A DNA stretch of 64,000 nt from Schizochytrium sp. TIO01 (Eukaryota; Sar; Bigyra; Thraustochytrida; Thraustochytriidae): contig SMSO01000004.1 in NCBI GenBank assembly GCA_004764695.1, positions 2,011,501-2,075,500 on the forward strand. The letters are read 5' to 3'. The notes under the pieces are model-generated. The model was given only the letters and a program-made list of their open reading frames with translations, was not told the DNA's origin and searched no databases. Positions 43,829 to 53,592 of this stretch are shown one piece after another. Both the position numbers and the translations under genes were made by a program. Position 1 is the stretch's first letter. Every line of letters starts with the position of its first letter.

Positions 43829-45944
43829 TTCGTTTATATTAGTACCTTTTGCTCTACCTGTCGTCCTTCCCACATGCATACAATGATTAAAATTGTACTC
43901 CTCATTCAATACGACCTTTTATCAACATAGATCCTCTCACAAAACATCGCCTTGTGTTTGTACGGTGACGGACTTTGTTGCGCATTAATGTGCTTGAGTT
44001 TTGATTGTAGTTGTTTCCTCGGCAACTTTTCGGTACCTTCATTATTCCCTCTGAGCTGCGGACTATTCAAGGCTTGTTCAGTATGTATTTGTATATACAT
44101 ACGTGTTCGCCATAATAGATTAAGACAAGGTATTCAAGTTTGAAGTATTGAATCATGAATCAACGGCATAAGGAAAGTGTGACGACTCTCCTAATTTCAA
44201 GTTTGATCTCAAAATGGAGCACTAGGTTACTCTGCAAGCGGGGGTTCGCTCTTAGTCTCAACTAGCTCTTTTTTGCAGTTTCGGCAGGTCTGGGGTACCA
44301 TATCTCATACTGGAAGTATGTTATGCAGGTGTAAAGTAACGTGTTAAATTTTGTAATTAGTTGAGGATTAAACTTCATTCTCACTAGAGCCAACTCCTAA
44401 CAATAATTTCACTTGAGCAAAACCCGAGTCAAGGCAAAGCAGCCTGCACAATACATGAGCTCTATACAACTGTCCTTATTCTTGACACAATATAAATATA
44501 ACAGTTTGAATTCCGCTTATAGAGCATAAGTGTTACACTGCTAAGACTTGAGTCTTTATACAAGCAAAAGGATTGGTAGGAATACCTCGAATTCACCAGA
44601 GTACCTAAGAGAATTTGCTTCGATTCATTTTTAAAAGTCGGAGGGTAACGCAATTGAGAGAGCGGACTGTATACAAGTATACATCTTATATTTCGCAATG
44701 CATGCAAAGCGTCCTTCTTTTATTTCGAGTGTTACATGGTTTAATACTGCTCTAAGAAGCAAAGTCAAATCTCCTCCATCCATGCACGTGTTACTTTTTA
44801 AGACAGATTTATTGCGATACACTTTTAAATTATGTTTTTGAGCGGAGTATCTACGTTGTACATAAAGAACAACAAGAAGAAGAAATGAAGGCTAGTCCAT
44901 AAGAACAGGGCAAGAAAACCACGTTCTTTTTGTTTTAGGCAACTTTATTTTCAACAATGGCTACACTTACATAAGTATGTATTACCTAGTTGGATTGTGC
45001 CTACTATTATTGGTTCTCTCACTCCCAAGATAATAGGTTAGCATATTTTAGTTTCAAGTCAAAACAATCACGCATGACTCAAAGGGCTATTGCTTAAAAA
45101 CCCTTCTTCGAGTAATTCTTGAAATTAATCTGGAGCTTTTAGCCATAGGCCTATTTGTGTTATTTTCGGTTCTGCTCTATTCTCTAGCTTCTTTTATGTT
45201 CGAACGCGCAATGTGTTTTTTTTAACGTGTATACACACTTTTTGCAGATATTTTGAGCGACTACCTTTGTTGGCGTGGCATCAGCTTAAGACAAGTGCCA
45301 TTGATAACCACTGGACCCCTATAAAGCTGTGTAACGTCAGCTGTTTAAAAAAAAGTACCTGGGTACTACCTACACACAGGTGTCACTCCTGATTTTAAAA
45401 GTCGAAGAGAAGGAATATTTCTAGCGTACTACTATAGGTGTTCAAAAGTGTGCTTCACCCCAGCCTGCTTTGTGTTATAAGAAGTGACCTCCAGATAGTA
45501 GGTACACCTACGTGACTAAGGATCTTGACAACCTTTCTAGCCTGATACATGTGGACTTCATTGGCTACAAGAAGGCGAAGTTAATAATTGCGTATAACCC
45601 TAGTATTCATTTACATGGTCTCTGTTTTAGTCAATGTTCTCCGCGTTATTCGGGAGCGGAGCTGTCGCGGTGTGCAAACTTCCCAACACTTTTACAGAAG
45701 GTTGCAGTGAACTAGACAAGTGAGTTTTCAACCCAAAGGATTAGTTTTATGAAATATTTAAGATAGTAGTGGTACACTGGGCCTGGCTAGCAATCGCCAT
45801 TAAATGTGTTATTTCGTGTGCCGTGTTGCTGTTTCTCTCGCTCAACATTACAAAAGAATAGTTCCCACATCGCCGTCCTCGGTGTGAGTAAAATCGCATT
45901 ACAATCTTGTGCTCTCTCGACATAATAACAGCAGGAGCAGCGTC

Positions 45945-46028
<84 letters not shown>

Positions 46029-46379
46029 AACAACAACAACAACAACGACGACGACGACGACATAATATTTAATTAAAAGTAAATAGTAAGTACTAAAAAA
46101 ATCACCACGATCTTTAATATTCATATTAGATGTGCTTCTATAGAAATTGATTTAGACTAAATTTATCTCCTAGTACTATTAAAATAAATTATAAAAATAA
46201 AAATAAATAATGCCAGTGGTCTTTGATTTCAAATGTTCGTAGGTATCAAAATGTCGAGGTAAGAATGAGAAATAGTAACGCAAACTCGGAGCCAATGTAT
46301 TCCACCTAATTCAACCAGCAAAACCTAATTACTTGAAATTTGTTTTCTTCGGACAATCGACGTAAAGCACCTCCCAATC
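43829..46379. other. Long intergenic region with a triplet array
   Basis: About 2.5 kb between TRIAP1/MDM35 and the four-helix membrane protein gene. It is mostly A/T-rich without a supported frame. The (CAA)n/(CGA)n array at 45944-46061 is listed separately. A run of CTACCTACAC lies at 45366. Confidence 0.5.
45944..46061. repeat. (CAA)n array passing into (CGA)n
   Basis: About 34 copies of CAA with one TAA interruption near 46025, then about five CGA copies at the right edge. The poly-Val open frame on the minus strand comes from reading GTT repeats and is not a gene. It lies about 320 bp upstream of the membrane protein start at 46380. Confidence 0.97.
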
Positions 46380-47390
46380 ATGAGCGTCAAGCTCGAACAA
46401 AAGGCAGCTGTCAAGGTTCTAAGAAAATGTATTCGCTTTTTGATGAACTTTGAATATATGATTGCAAGGATCATCAGTATCCTGGATGCTCGTGCCTTAG
46501 ACCTTGACCTAAAGCAGCTTGAAACGCGAATGAATTTACTCGTTCTTGCTACTTCATTGCTTTTTACAGTTGCCACGACAGCCGCCTTCACTGATTCAAT
46601 CAGTGAGCCTACAAATGCAGAATATATGAAGATTGCAGAGGATATTGTTGGTGTACGGAAGCTCTATGCCCACAATGGGAAAACTATAGGCACTTTCAGT
46701 GAGCGAGAAATTGAGCGTGCCGAGAAAATTCTCGCAAAAGCTGATGGCAACTTGACATCAACTGCATGGGATGATAATATGCTCACTACATACTTTTCCA
46801 GAGTTGGCTCAGCGCAGCTTGAATCATTTACTTGGCTCATGGTAGCGACCATCATATCGGTCGTCGGTTATTTTATGCTTGTGATGATTCGTCATCCGGT
46901 CTCTGCGAGGCCTCGTAAGAACCGCATTCAACATTCTGGTAATCATCCCCGCTACAGCCCCAAGATGGAGGAACGGTTCCCATACAACATTCTCTACTAT
47001 GTCCAGCTATTTGGAACTCTTTTTTCGATTTATGCTTTTATCAATGGAATTGTACAGGCCAACAAGTACATGCGATACCGTATCATGATCGTTCAATCAT
47101 CAAGCGATTCGCAATATACAAAGATGATTTTACAGGACTTCTTCGATCCATTAGTAGATGGCTCAACCCTCAAGTATATTGGTCTACTCGTTGGTACGAT
47201 TGTGGCATTGTTGGTCACCGGAATGTTTGTGAATGTTGTTGAGCTCATTCGCGATTGTGTCACAGGAAATTTTTGGACAGAAGCCCAATCTGAGGAAGAT
47301 CAACAAGAAGCCAGTACGAACGCTACCATGGCTAATTTACAGGAGAGTTACGGACCTAACGAGGAAGATCTCAGAAAGCTTTATGCGTGA
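46380..47390 (+). CDS. Multipass membrane protein of unknown function
   Basis: ATG at 46380, 336 residues. Hydrophobic segments lie at about 51-70, 150-170, 205-226 and 265-288. A loop of about 80 residues between the first and second segments contains one N-glycosylation sequon (NLT at 124-126), so it may face the ER lumen or cell exterior. The N-terminal 50 residues form an amphipathic, Leu and Arg-rich stretch (LDARALDLDLKQLETRM). The C-terminal 45 residues are acidic and Gln/Glu-rich and probably cytosolic. The four-segment layout with a large first loop recalls tetraspan proteins, but I see no CCG or other tetraspanin motif and do not assign a family. An A/T-rich stretch with several AATAAA-like signals follows at 47466-47510. 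Confidence 0.8.
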   Translation: MSVKLEQKAAVKVLRKCIRFLMNFEYMIARIISILDARALDLDLKQLETRMNLLVLATSLLFTVATTAAFTDSISEPTNAEYMKIAEDIVGVRKLYAHNGKTIGTFSEREIERAEKILAKADGNLTSTAWDDNMLTTYFSRVGSAQLESFTWLMVATIISVVGYFMLVMIRHPVSARPRKNRIQHSGNHPRYSPKMEERFPYNILYYVQLFGTLFSIYAFINGIVQANKYMRYRIMIVQSSSDSQYTKMILQDFFDPLVDGSTLKYIGLLVGTIVALLVTGMFVNVVELIRDCVTGNFWTEAQSEEDQQEASTNATMANLQESYGPNEEDLRKLYA

Positions 47391-48193
47391 GATTTGAGAA
47401 CAAAGAAAGTAACAATGTTTAGGTTGTTATTAACAGCATCTATAACTGTAAAGAAGTCACATATAATGAAATAAAATTAAATAAACAAATAAACAAATAA
47501 AATACACAAAAATAAACAAAATTGTCTCTACTCTCTGCGTTTGAGAGCTTGGTATAGCGTAGTAAATCGGAAAATCGTTTTCAGACGATCAACCTTGTCT
47601 TAGAGTATCATTTCTTATTACAAAGAACCAAAGAACCAAAATATATTTCTCTTTTACGGGAGCCTCTGCTATAAGGATTTAAAGGATTCTATTTGTTATT
47701 TGAAAAAACTTAAAAAAAAAAAAAAAACAATTAAAAAAAAAAGTCCGTTGAATTCCGATGATCAAATTCGTAGCAACATGGGACCATGCTACAAAGATGA
47801 ACGCATATATGTTACGCTACAAGCGCCTTGGTAAAACAGCTCCAACCCTCTCAATTTGAGAGCTTCGGTTAGAGTGTCATTCCTTTCTTGGAAAAAGAAT
47901 TAAGAAAAAAATAAAACTTGGACTTACTGTATCATGAGGTCTGTTTGTTTTAAATTCAAAAAACAATGAATCAAGTAGTGTGTACCTTTTCAGGTTCTGA
48001 CATCTGGTCTGAGGATCTTTAAGAGGTTAGTGTGACACTCAGTCTAGAGATTACGACTACAGAAGATGTAAGAGGTAAACGGCGCAGCACAGACATCGAT
48101 TTGCCAATACGTAAAATCTCTTCAACAGAGGCGAGGGCATTGAGTAATCTGAGATCGATTGCTGTGCTCTCCGAGCGTTAATACTTCTACATC
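47391..48193. other. Intergenic region upstream of CFAP161
   Basis: The left part is the A/T-rich 3' flank of the membrane protein gene, with (AAATAAAC)-like runs and poly(A) tracts at 47710-47742. The right part is the CFAP161 promoter or leader and holds GTGACACTCAGT, which is also found upstream of MORN5. Confidence 0.5.
48032..48043 (+). promoter_or_regulatory. 12-mer GTGACACTCAGT upstream of CFAP161
   Basis: Begins 162 bp upstream of the CFAP161 ATG. An identical 12-mer begins 149 bp upstream of the MORN5 ATG, in the same orientation. Both genes belong to flagellum-associated families. It is proposed as a shared control site; the evidence is only the match and the similar distance. Confidence 0.35.
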
Positions 48194-49433
48194 ATGTCAA
48201 TGCAAACAGGGATCACTCAGTATGGTTCCCGGACTTTGGTGGGTAACTGGTCCGAGGATGTTCAAGAAGATGAAATCAAGTTCGCCGAATACCTTGCACG
48301 AAAACGGAAAGATGAACTTTTGCTATCGGAGAGGCATGCTGTATTTCAGCATGCGCTGCAAAGCTGCCCTTTAACGTATCGCTGTGAAGGAGATTCTGTA
48401 TGTTATGGAGACTCGATCATGCTTGAAAATGTTGAAACGCAAGGTTACCTTGCAGTGCACCCGCACGGCCAGAGTTGGGCTGTTTCCACTTGGAAAACTG
48501 AGGACATCCGGCCTGTGGCACGCAATGTTTTCCGGATTGTCCTTCCCTCAGGTGAAGCGCCTCTTGATACACCTCTCCGCTTTGGAGACACATTTTGTCT
48601 AGTGTGCGACCCTGTAAGTTTTATCGCTATCTGTCATCTAATTCCCCTCATCAACATTCCAGTGGTCAAAATAATGATCCATTTGGTTTCGACTTTGTTT
48701 GGTTGGTTGCAACTAACGTTACGATTACTTTTGAGTTACTTAGACTCTCACAACTGATGCAAAAGGAGTTAATCTTTCCAAGGCTTGGCTGACTTGTGAG
48801 CCAAAGTCATTTAACCGACTTGCAAAACTCTCCAGCCAGTCAGAAGTCTATTTCGCATCATCGTATTCTCGAAATGCAGAATGGAAAGTTGAGTCAACTT
48901 TGGCTGGCGGCCATGGTTGGCGTGTAAACACAGCGCGAACTCATCTACGAGTTGGAGAGGACTTCACGATCAGACACAAAATGAGTAACCTCGCTTTGTC
49001 TAGCTCAACTGAATTTAGTTTTCGTGGCAAGTTATCTGAAGCTCAGGAATGTGAAGTATTCGGGAAGCCATCGAAAAAGAGCGCGGGAGTAAATACATGG
49101 CGTGTTAACGTTGCTTGTGATCCAATCATGGCACTGGAGAACCGAGTTTATCGCGATGTAGATTTCGAAGCAGCGTGTCAATCCCTGCTTGATGCTATTG
49201 AAAATACTTTGGATGATTTTGCCCGAATGTTGGAGGACATTGAGAGGCACGAAGCTCTCGAAATCGTTGATGTTGTACACGCCATCAAGGAATACGCGCC
49301 GTCCCTTCATTCCAATTATGTGGAGTGTTTCTTGGCGAATATTGGTGAGTTGACTGTGAGCAATATTATGCGGGTTCTCGTCAGTAACAATGCATCACTC
49401 GAGGAGAAGGAGGATGAGGAGGAAAAAATGTAA
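48194..49433 (+). CDS. CFAP161: Cilia- and flagella-associated protein 161, two exons
   Basis: Exons 48194-48613 and 48744-49433, 369 residues. The 130-nt intron starts GTAAGT, has ACTAACGTTA at 48712-48721 and ends CTTAG; its phase is 0. The other AG upstream (48735) would break the frame. The N-terminus matches CFAP161: VGNWSEDVQEDE, then YGDSIML, ARNVFRIV and LRFGDTFCL, where animal proteins read GNWNEDV, YGDKVML, GRNTFIIL and LRYGQDFCL. Exon 2 has the continuing beta-rich region (about 235-285) with NTWRVNVACDP in place of the animal NHW..V.GNP. CFAP161 is a microtubule inner protein of axonemal doublets. The last 100 residues are a helical extension with an acidic tail (EEKEDEEEKM), making it longer than the human protein (about 300). 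Reading through the intron gives only a 187-residue product. Confidence 0.88.
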
Positions 49434-49684
49434 GAATTGACAAAATCAAAGAATGAGGTTGTACCTTCAAAAGTCAAAGGATTTGGCTACAAAAGGATGA
49501 GACCCTCGTTACTTTCTTAGTCCTCAGACAAACGGTGAGTAGATGATTCGAACACCCTTTTAAAAAATCAAACATCGTTCACGAAACTCGTATGTCTCCG
49601 TTCATTCATTGAGGACATAGATCAACAGGGCGATTCTTAAGACATATAATTTTATCGTTGTTTATAGGTTTACCTTTTTTTAAT

Positions 49685-51040
49685 TCACTCTTCATCGCTT
49701 TCAAAGAACATCACACTGGACACATTGTTAGTGTCAATGAGGCCACCTTTGTAGCCACCGCGTTTCTTCTTGTTTTTCTCGTGACGGAAGTCCTTGCCGC
49801 GCACACGGACAAGGGTATCATTGGCTCGGGCGCCCCATCCATCAGCACCAAAGGCTGCGACATAAGAGTTGTCCTTCAGGCGGTCGTCGTGGATCTGATT
49901 GTTCCAGAAGTCCACATTAACACGTTGAAAGCGCTCGCCCTCCTGGCGTTTCCGGGGGGGCTCTTCTGTGTCAATTCCAGCCATAGACCGGCGGCGTTTG
50001 CGCGGGTTGAGTTCGGGAGATGGCTCCTCCGCAACGACAGCGGGCTTTGCCTCCTCCTTGGTTTCCTTCTTCTCCTTTTTGTCATCCTCATCGTCAGAAT
50101 CCTCTTCCTCAGAAGAAGAGCTTTCTTCCTCATCGCTGGACTCCTCCTTCTTGGCCTTCTTTTCAACCTTCTTGGCTGCGGGCTTCTCGTCTTCCTTCTC
50201 GTTATCAGAGTCCTCTTCTTCCTCCTCCTCAGAGCTCTCCTCCTCAGAGCTAGACTCCTCCTTGGTTTTCTTGGCCTCCTTCTTAGCAGCAGGCTTCTCG
50301 TCCTCCTTTTCGTCATCAGAGTCCTCCTCTTCCTCAGAGGAAGAGCTCTCCTCCTCAGAGCTAGACTCCTCCTTGGTTTTCTTGGCCTCCTTCTTAGCAG
50401 CAGGCTTCTCGTCCTCCTTCTCGTCATCAGAGTCCTCCTCCTCCTCAGAGGAAGAGCTCTCCTCCTCAGAGGAAGAGCTCTCCTCCTCAGAGCTCTCCTC
50501 CTCCTTAGTTTTCTTGACCTCCTTCTTAGCAGCGGGCTTCTCGTCTTCCTTCTCGTCATCAGAGTCCTCCTCCTCAGAGCTGCTCTCCTCCTCAGAGCTC
50601 TCTTCGTCAGAAGACTCCTCCTTCTTTGCCTTCTTCACCTCAGCCTTTTTCTCAACAACCTTCTTCTTGTCGTCCTCATCATCGTCATCAGAGTCCTCCT
50701 CCTCAGAGCTGCTCTCTTCTTCGGAACTAGAGCTCTCCGCCTCCTTTTCGGCAGCCTTCTTGACGGCCTTCTTAGGCTCTTCGGATTCCGAGTCCGATTC
50801 CGATTCCGAGTCAGAGTCAGAGTCGGACTCTTCAGAGGCCTTGTCCTCAGGCTTGGAGCTGGCAGGGGTGGTCTTCTTGTGGTTGGTGTAGAGCTCCTTC
50901 AGGGAGACATCCTTTACAGCAGGGATGGTCTCGCTGACGGCGGACTCGAGTTTCTCGGCGAGCTTGGCCACCTTGGGCACTTTGCTTGCGGCAAGGTGCG
51001 CTTTGATAAGTGCCAAAAGCTCCAACTCTGTGGCGTCCAT
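49685..51040 (-). CDS. SRP40: Nopp140/SRP40-like nucleolar protein
   Basis: Product of 451 residues from ATG 51040; the upstream open frame to 51166 begins at a non-ATG codon. Residues 1-35 form a LisH-like helical start (LLALIKAHLAASKVPKVAKL). The middle (about 60-330) has some nine acidic Ser/Glu/Asp blocks alternating with basic Lys blocks (KPAAKKEAKKTKEE and similar), the hallmark of Nopp140. The last 80 residues are the SRP40_C domain: FQRVNVDFW, then RANDTLVRVRGKDFRHEKNK and KKRGGYKGGLID. These proteins are nucleolar and Cajal-body chaperones of H/ACA and C/D snoRNPs; the serines are targets of casein kinase 2. At the DNA level the central part is an imperfect tandem repeat of about 100-130 bp, so copy number may vary between strains. 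Its 3' end converges with CFAP161 (251 bp). Confidence 0.93.
   Translation of the reverse strand: MDATELELLALIKAHLAASKVPKVAKLAEKLESAVSETIPAVKDVSLKELYTNHKKTTPASSKPEDKASEESDSDSDSESESDSESEEPKKAVKKAAEKEAESSSSEEESSSEEEDSDDDDEDDKKKVVEKKAEVKKAKKEESSDEESSEEESSSEEEDSDDEKEDEKPAAKKEVKKTKEEESSEEESSSSEEESSSSEEEEDSDDEKEDEKPAAKKEAKKTKEESSSEEESSSSEEEEDSDDEKEDEKPAAKKEAKKTKEESSSEEESSEEEEEEDSDNEKEDEKPAAKKVEKKAKKEESSDEEESSSSEEEDSDDEDDKKEKKETKEEAKPAVVAEEPSPELNPRKRRRSMAGIDTEEPPRKRQEGERFQRVNVDFWNNQIHDDRLKDNSYVAAFGADGWGARANDTLVRVRGKDFRHEKNKKKRGGYKGGLIDTNNVSSVMFFESDEE
50080..50730. repeat. Imperfect tandem repeat inside SRP40 coding region
   Basis: Blocks of roughly 100-130 bp, each encoding a basic KPAAKKE-KK segment and an acidic Ser/Glu run, are repeated with few changes. 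The copies near 50265-50370 and 50370-50480 are nearly identical. This makes long antisense open frames that are not genes. Confidence 0.85.
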
Positions 51041-52152
51041 CTTGATCAATGAACACAAGCCCGCTCCGCAAACGCGACGAAGGTCTACGCAAACCTCGAC
51101 AGCGAGCGAATGTGGAATTGCCTTGCCAGGAATGCAACCCAATGTAATGCGTACAATGCAATGCAATGGAATGGAAGGTGGAGCTTGCCAAACCAGTAGT
51201 TCTACAGGGGTAGTATGGAATTATATGTGGACCTTTGAGTTACTTTCTATTATAAGAACACTGCACTCAATCAATAGCGGTGGCACCAATGTCAACTCTG
51301 CCCCTCTACGCACCACACGGGACCGCCCCTTTAGTTAGCGTTGAGTACTATGTTACAATTATTGATTGACATTTGATGAACGAACTATGGGCGTCAGTGT
51401 CAGTGGCGGAGACGAATAAATTTAAGTGTACACACAGAGGTCGTAGGTGGATGGCCTTCAAGTGGTGAGGAAATGTCTGTAGTAGGAATACTGTTAGGAA
51501 GTGGGTAAGTAACAATCCTATACAACGAGGCAGATTGTGGCAGGGGTAACCTCCATGAGAGGATTTGCATCATACAGAAAATCTTCAAGTATTTAAGAGA
51601 GGCCTGTTGTGGAAATTTACTGCGCGCATGATCAAATTAAATGCAATGGGGTATAAGAGGGAACACTACTTAGTCTTACATAAGTAGAGAGAAAAGGAAA
51701 GAGGTTAATCGTTACTTTCTCGCTCGGATTCTCACATCTATGGAGACATATTAACTATAGTCATCGGACCTCATTATACTTCATTCTTGAGCGGAAAGAA
51801 TGCCAATCACTTTTCTAGTTTTTGAATTATTAATGAACTTTCCTTGAGCGAGTCGAACGGTTGAGTAAACTTGGTCTCATTTAACTCCAATCCAACATGA
51901 TGCAGGCCAATGTGCACACGGGAGTTCGCGTGTAGCACACATCAAGAATCAAAAGACTGCACAAGACACCTAATGCCGCCTTTTCAAAGCTGGTGAAAGC
52001 TAGGGTGGAACTTCTAAAATTCTTTGCATGCTAGGTAATATGAAGGTAGGGTTGAAAACAAGGACGGGCGCTTTTCGCAGATGGTGCAAGTGGGGAAAAC
52101 CATTCCTCTGCACGTGCTGACTATAGAAAGAGAGCACAACGCAGGATGGTCT
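51041..52152. other. Intergenic, SRP40 promoter side
   Basis: Spacer of 1.1 kb between SRP40 (minus) and the 3' end of the UBA/PUB gene (minus). AATG/AATGC-rich stretches lie just upstream of SRP40 (51140-51175). No supported frame. Confidence 0.5.
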
Positions 52153-53592
52153 TTACATTTGCTCCAGAGTTGTATCGATCTGCTTGACAGCCAACTTCAT
52201 GATATCAGCATTGAAATCGTCATCTTCCAAAATAAGTTTTTGCTGAACAGTGTCCTTGGCGAAGCCACAGGCGCGGAAGATGGCGACACCTCCAACAAGA
52301 GAGGAGACGCGCTTCTTAAAAGCCTCATTCTGTAAGTTAACCTGCTTGAACTTGGGCTCCTCAGGGTTATCTAAGATGTTGCTAAGCATCTTTTTTATTG
52401 TTTTTAGGGCGCGTTCACCATCACCGCCAGCACGGTACGCGGAAAGATCCTTGGTGGCCTTTTTGATCTTTTCTTCTGCACTCAGAGCGGCTTTTTCCTG
52501 ATCTTTGTCTTTCCCGAGAGCGCGATCGTAAGCTTCCTGGAAGGCCTTTTTCACCTGCTCTGGGCTCTCACCACGGCGTTTCGCAGCTTCAGCAGCGCGC
52601 TCAGCCTTGTCGTTCGCGATTTGAACACGAAGGCGCTCACGTTGAGCCTTTGAAGCTTCCTTTTCTCTTTTCTCTGCTTCAATTTCTCGCTTTCGCTGCA
52701 ATGCCTCATGTTCTTCCCTGCAGAGAGAAAACGATGCAAATAAAATATAAAATGTAGCAACAAGGAGTTAGGGCTTTGTGTTGAACGATATCAAGGCCAT
52801 CTGTACTGGATGACCCATGAACTTACTTTAATGCAGCCATCTCGCGGCCACCACGCCGACGCTCCAGCTCCCGGGTGAGTTCAGACTGTTTCTCCTCCTC
52901 ATCGCGTTGCTTGCGGCGCTCTTCTGCCTTTTTCTTAAGTTGTGCTAACTTTTCGGCCTTCTCTTCCGCAGTCAAGGGAGGCACCTCAATATCAGATTCC
53001 TCAAAGTTCGAACGTCCAGTCCTTTCTGCATACAGCTGGGCATCCTGCATTGTGCGAAAGAGTTTGCCTGTCTCCACACAGCGATATGAGCGGGCCTAGA
53101 ATAATGTGACGTAACACATGCAGTTTTTTTAGAATTAGTTTACCCATTAATCCCATCCAGAATTCTAGTGCTCATATCTACTACAAATTCAAATCAGTTT
53201 GGGCTACTTACAACCTTGGGCGTGTCCTCTTTTTGTGAATCGTCACCCATCGTGGAATCTCCGTCTGCATCTTTCGCGCCGTCTTCGGCTTCTTCTCCTT
53301 TGCCATCGTTATTTACAAGCCATTGAAGCTGTTAATAGAATTTCACAAATCCCAAAGCATAGATTAATCATCTTGTAGATCCATAGGCGTGGCGTTAGAC
53401 CTCTACAACGTCTGATCTCATGTCATTGGCTCTAGCCTCTGTCGGGTGAACCAGGCTCGCGCTATAACGTACCGCCGCGTCCACAGTGGGTTGCTCGGCC
53501 TTCGCCAATGCTCGCTTGCATTCTTCTTCGGGAAAGCCCATCTCCTTGAGCTGCTCCAGGACAGACTCTCCTTCGCTCGTCACCGCCGCCAT
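52153..53592 (-). CDS. UBA and PUB domain protein (p97/ubiquitin adaptor), four exons
   Basis: Exons on the minus strand: 53592-53473, 53328-53212, 53095-52827 and 52717-52153, giving 356 residues. Donors are GTACGT, GTAAGT and GTAAGT; acceptors end ACAG, CTAG and GCAG; introns are 144, 116 and 109 nt. Residues about 8-47 form a UBA domain (LKEMGFPEEECKRAL, then VDAALQWLVNN across the first splice), which binds ubiquitin. Residues about 82-113 resemble the degenerate zinc-finger segment of UBXN1/SAKS1-like proteins (CVETGKLF, then TGRSNFEES). A long charged coiled coil (about 115-250) follows. Residues about 260-356 are a PUB domain (LSNILDNPEEPKFKQVNL, then LVGGVAIFRACGF), which binds the C-terminus of p97/Cdc48. 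The order UBA, coiled coil, PUB matches plant UBA/TS-N proteins and suggests a proteasome or ERAD adaptor. No C-terminal UBX domain is present. Confidence 0.9.

Noticed and set aside
45747-46124. Poly-valine protein on the minus strand
   Set aside because: Translation of the (CAA)n array; no domain on either side.
49658-51052. Long plus-strand frames (464 and 307 residues) opposite SRP40
   Set aside because: They are antisense shadows of the Ser/Glu/Lys repeats. Their Leu/Arg or Ser-only composition follows from the repeats, and SRP40 on the minus strand has clear N- and C-terminal domains.
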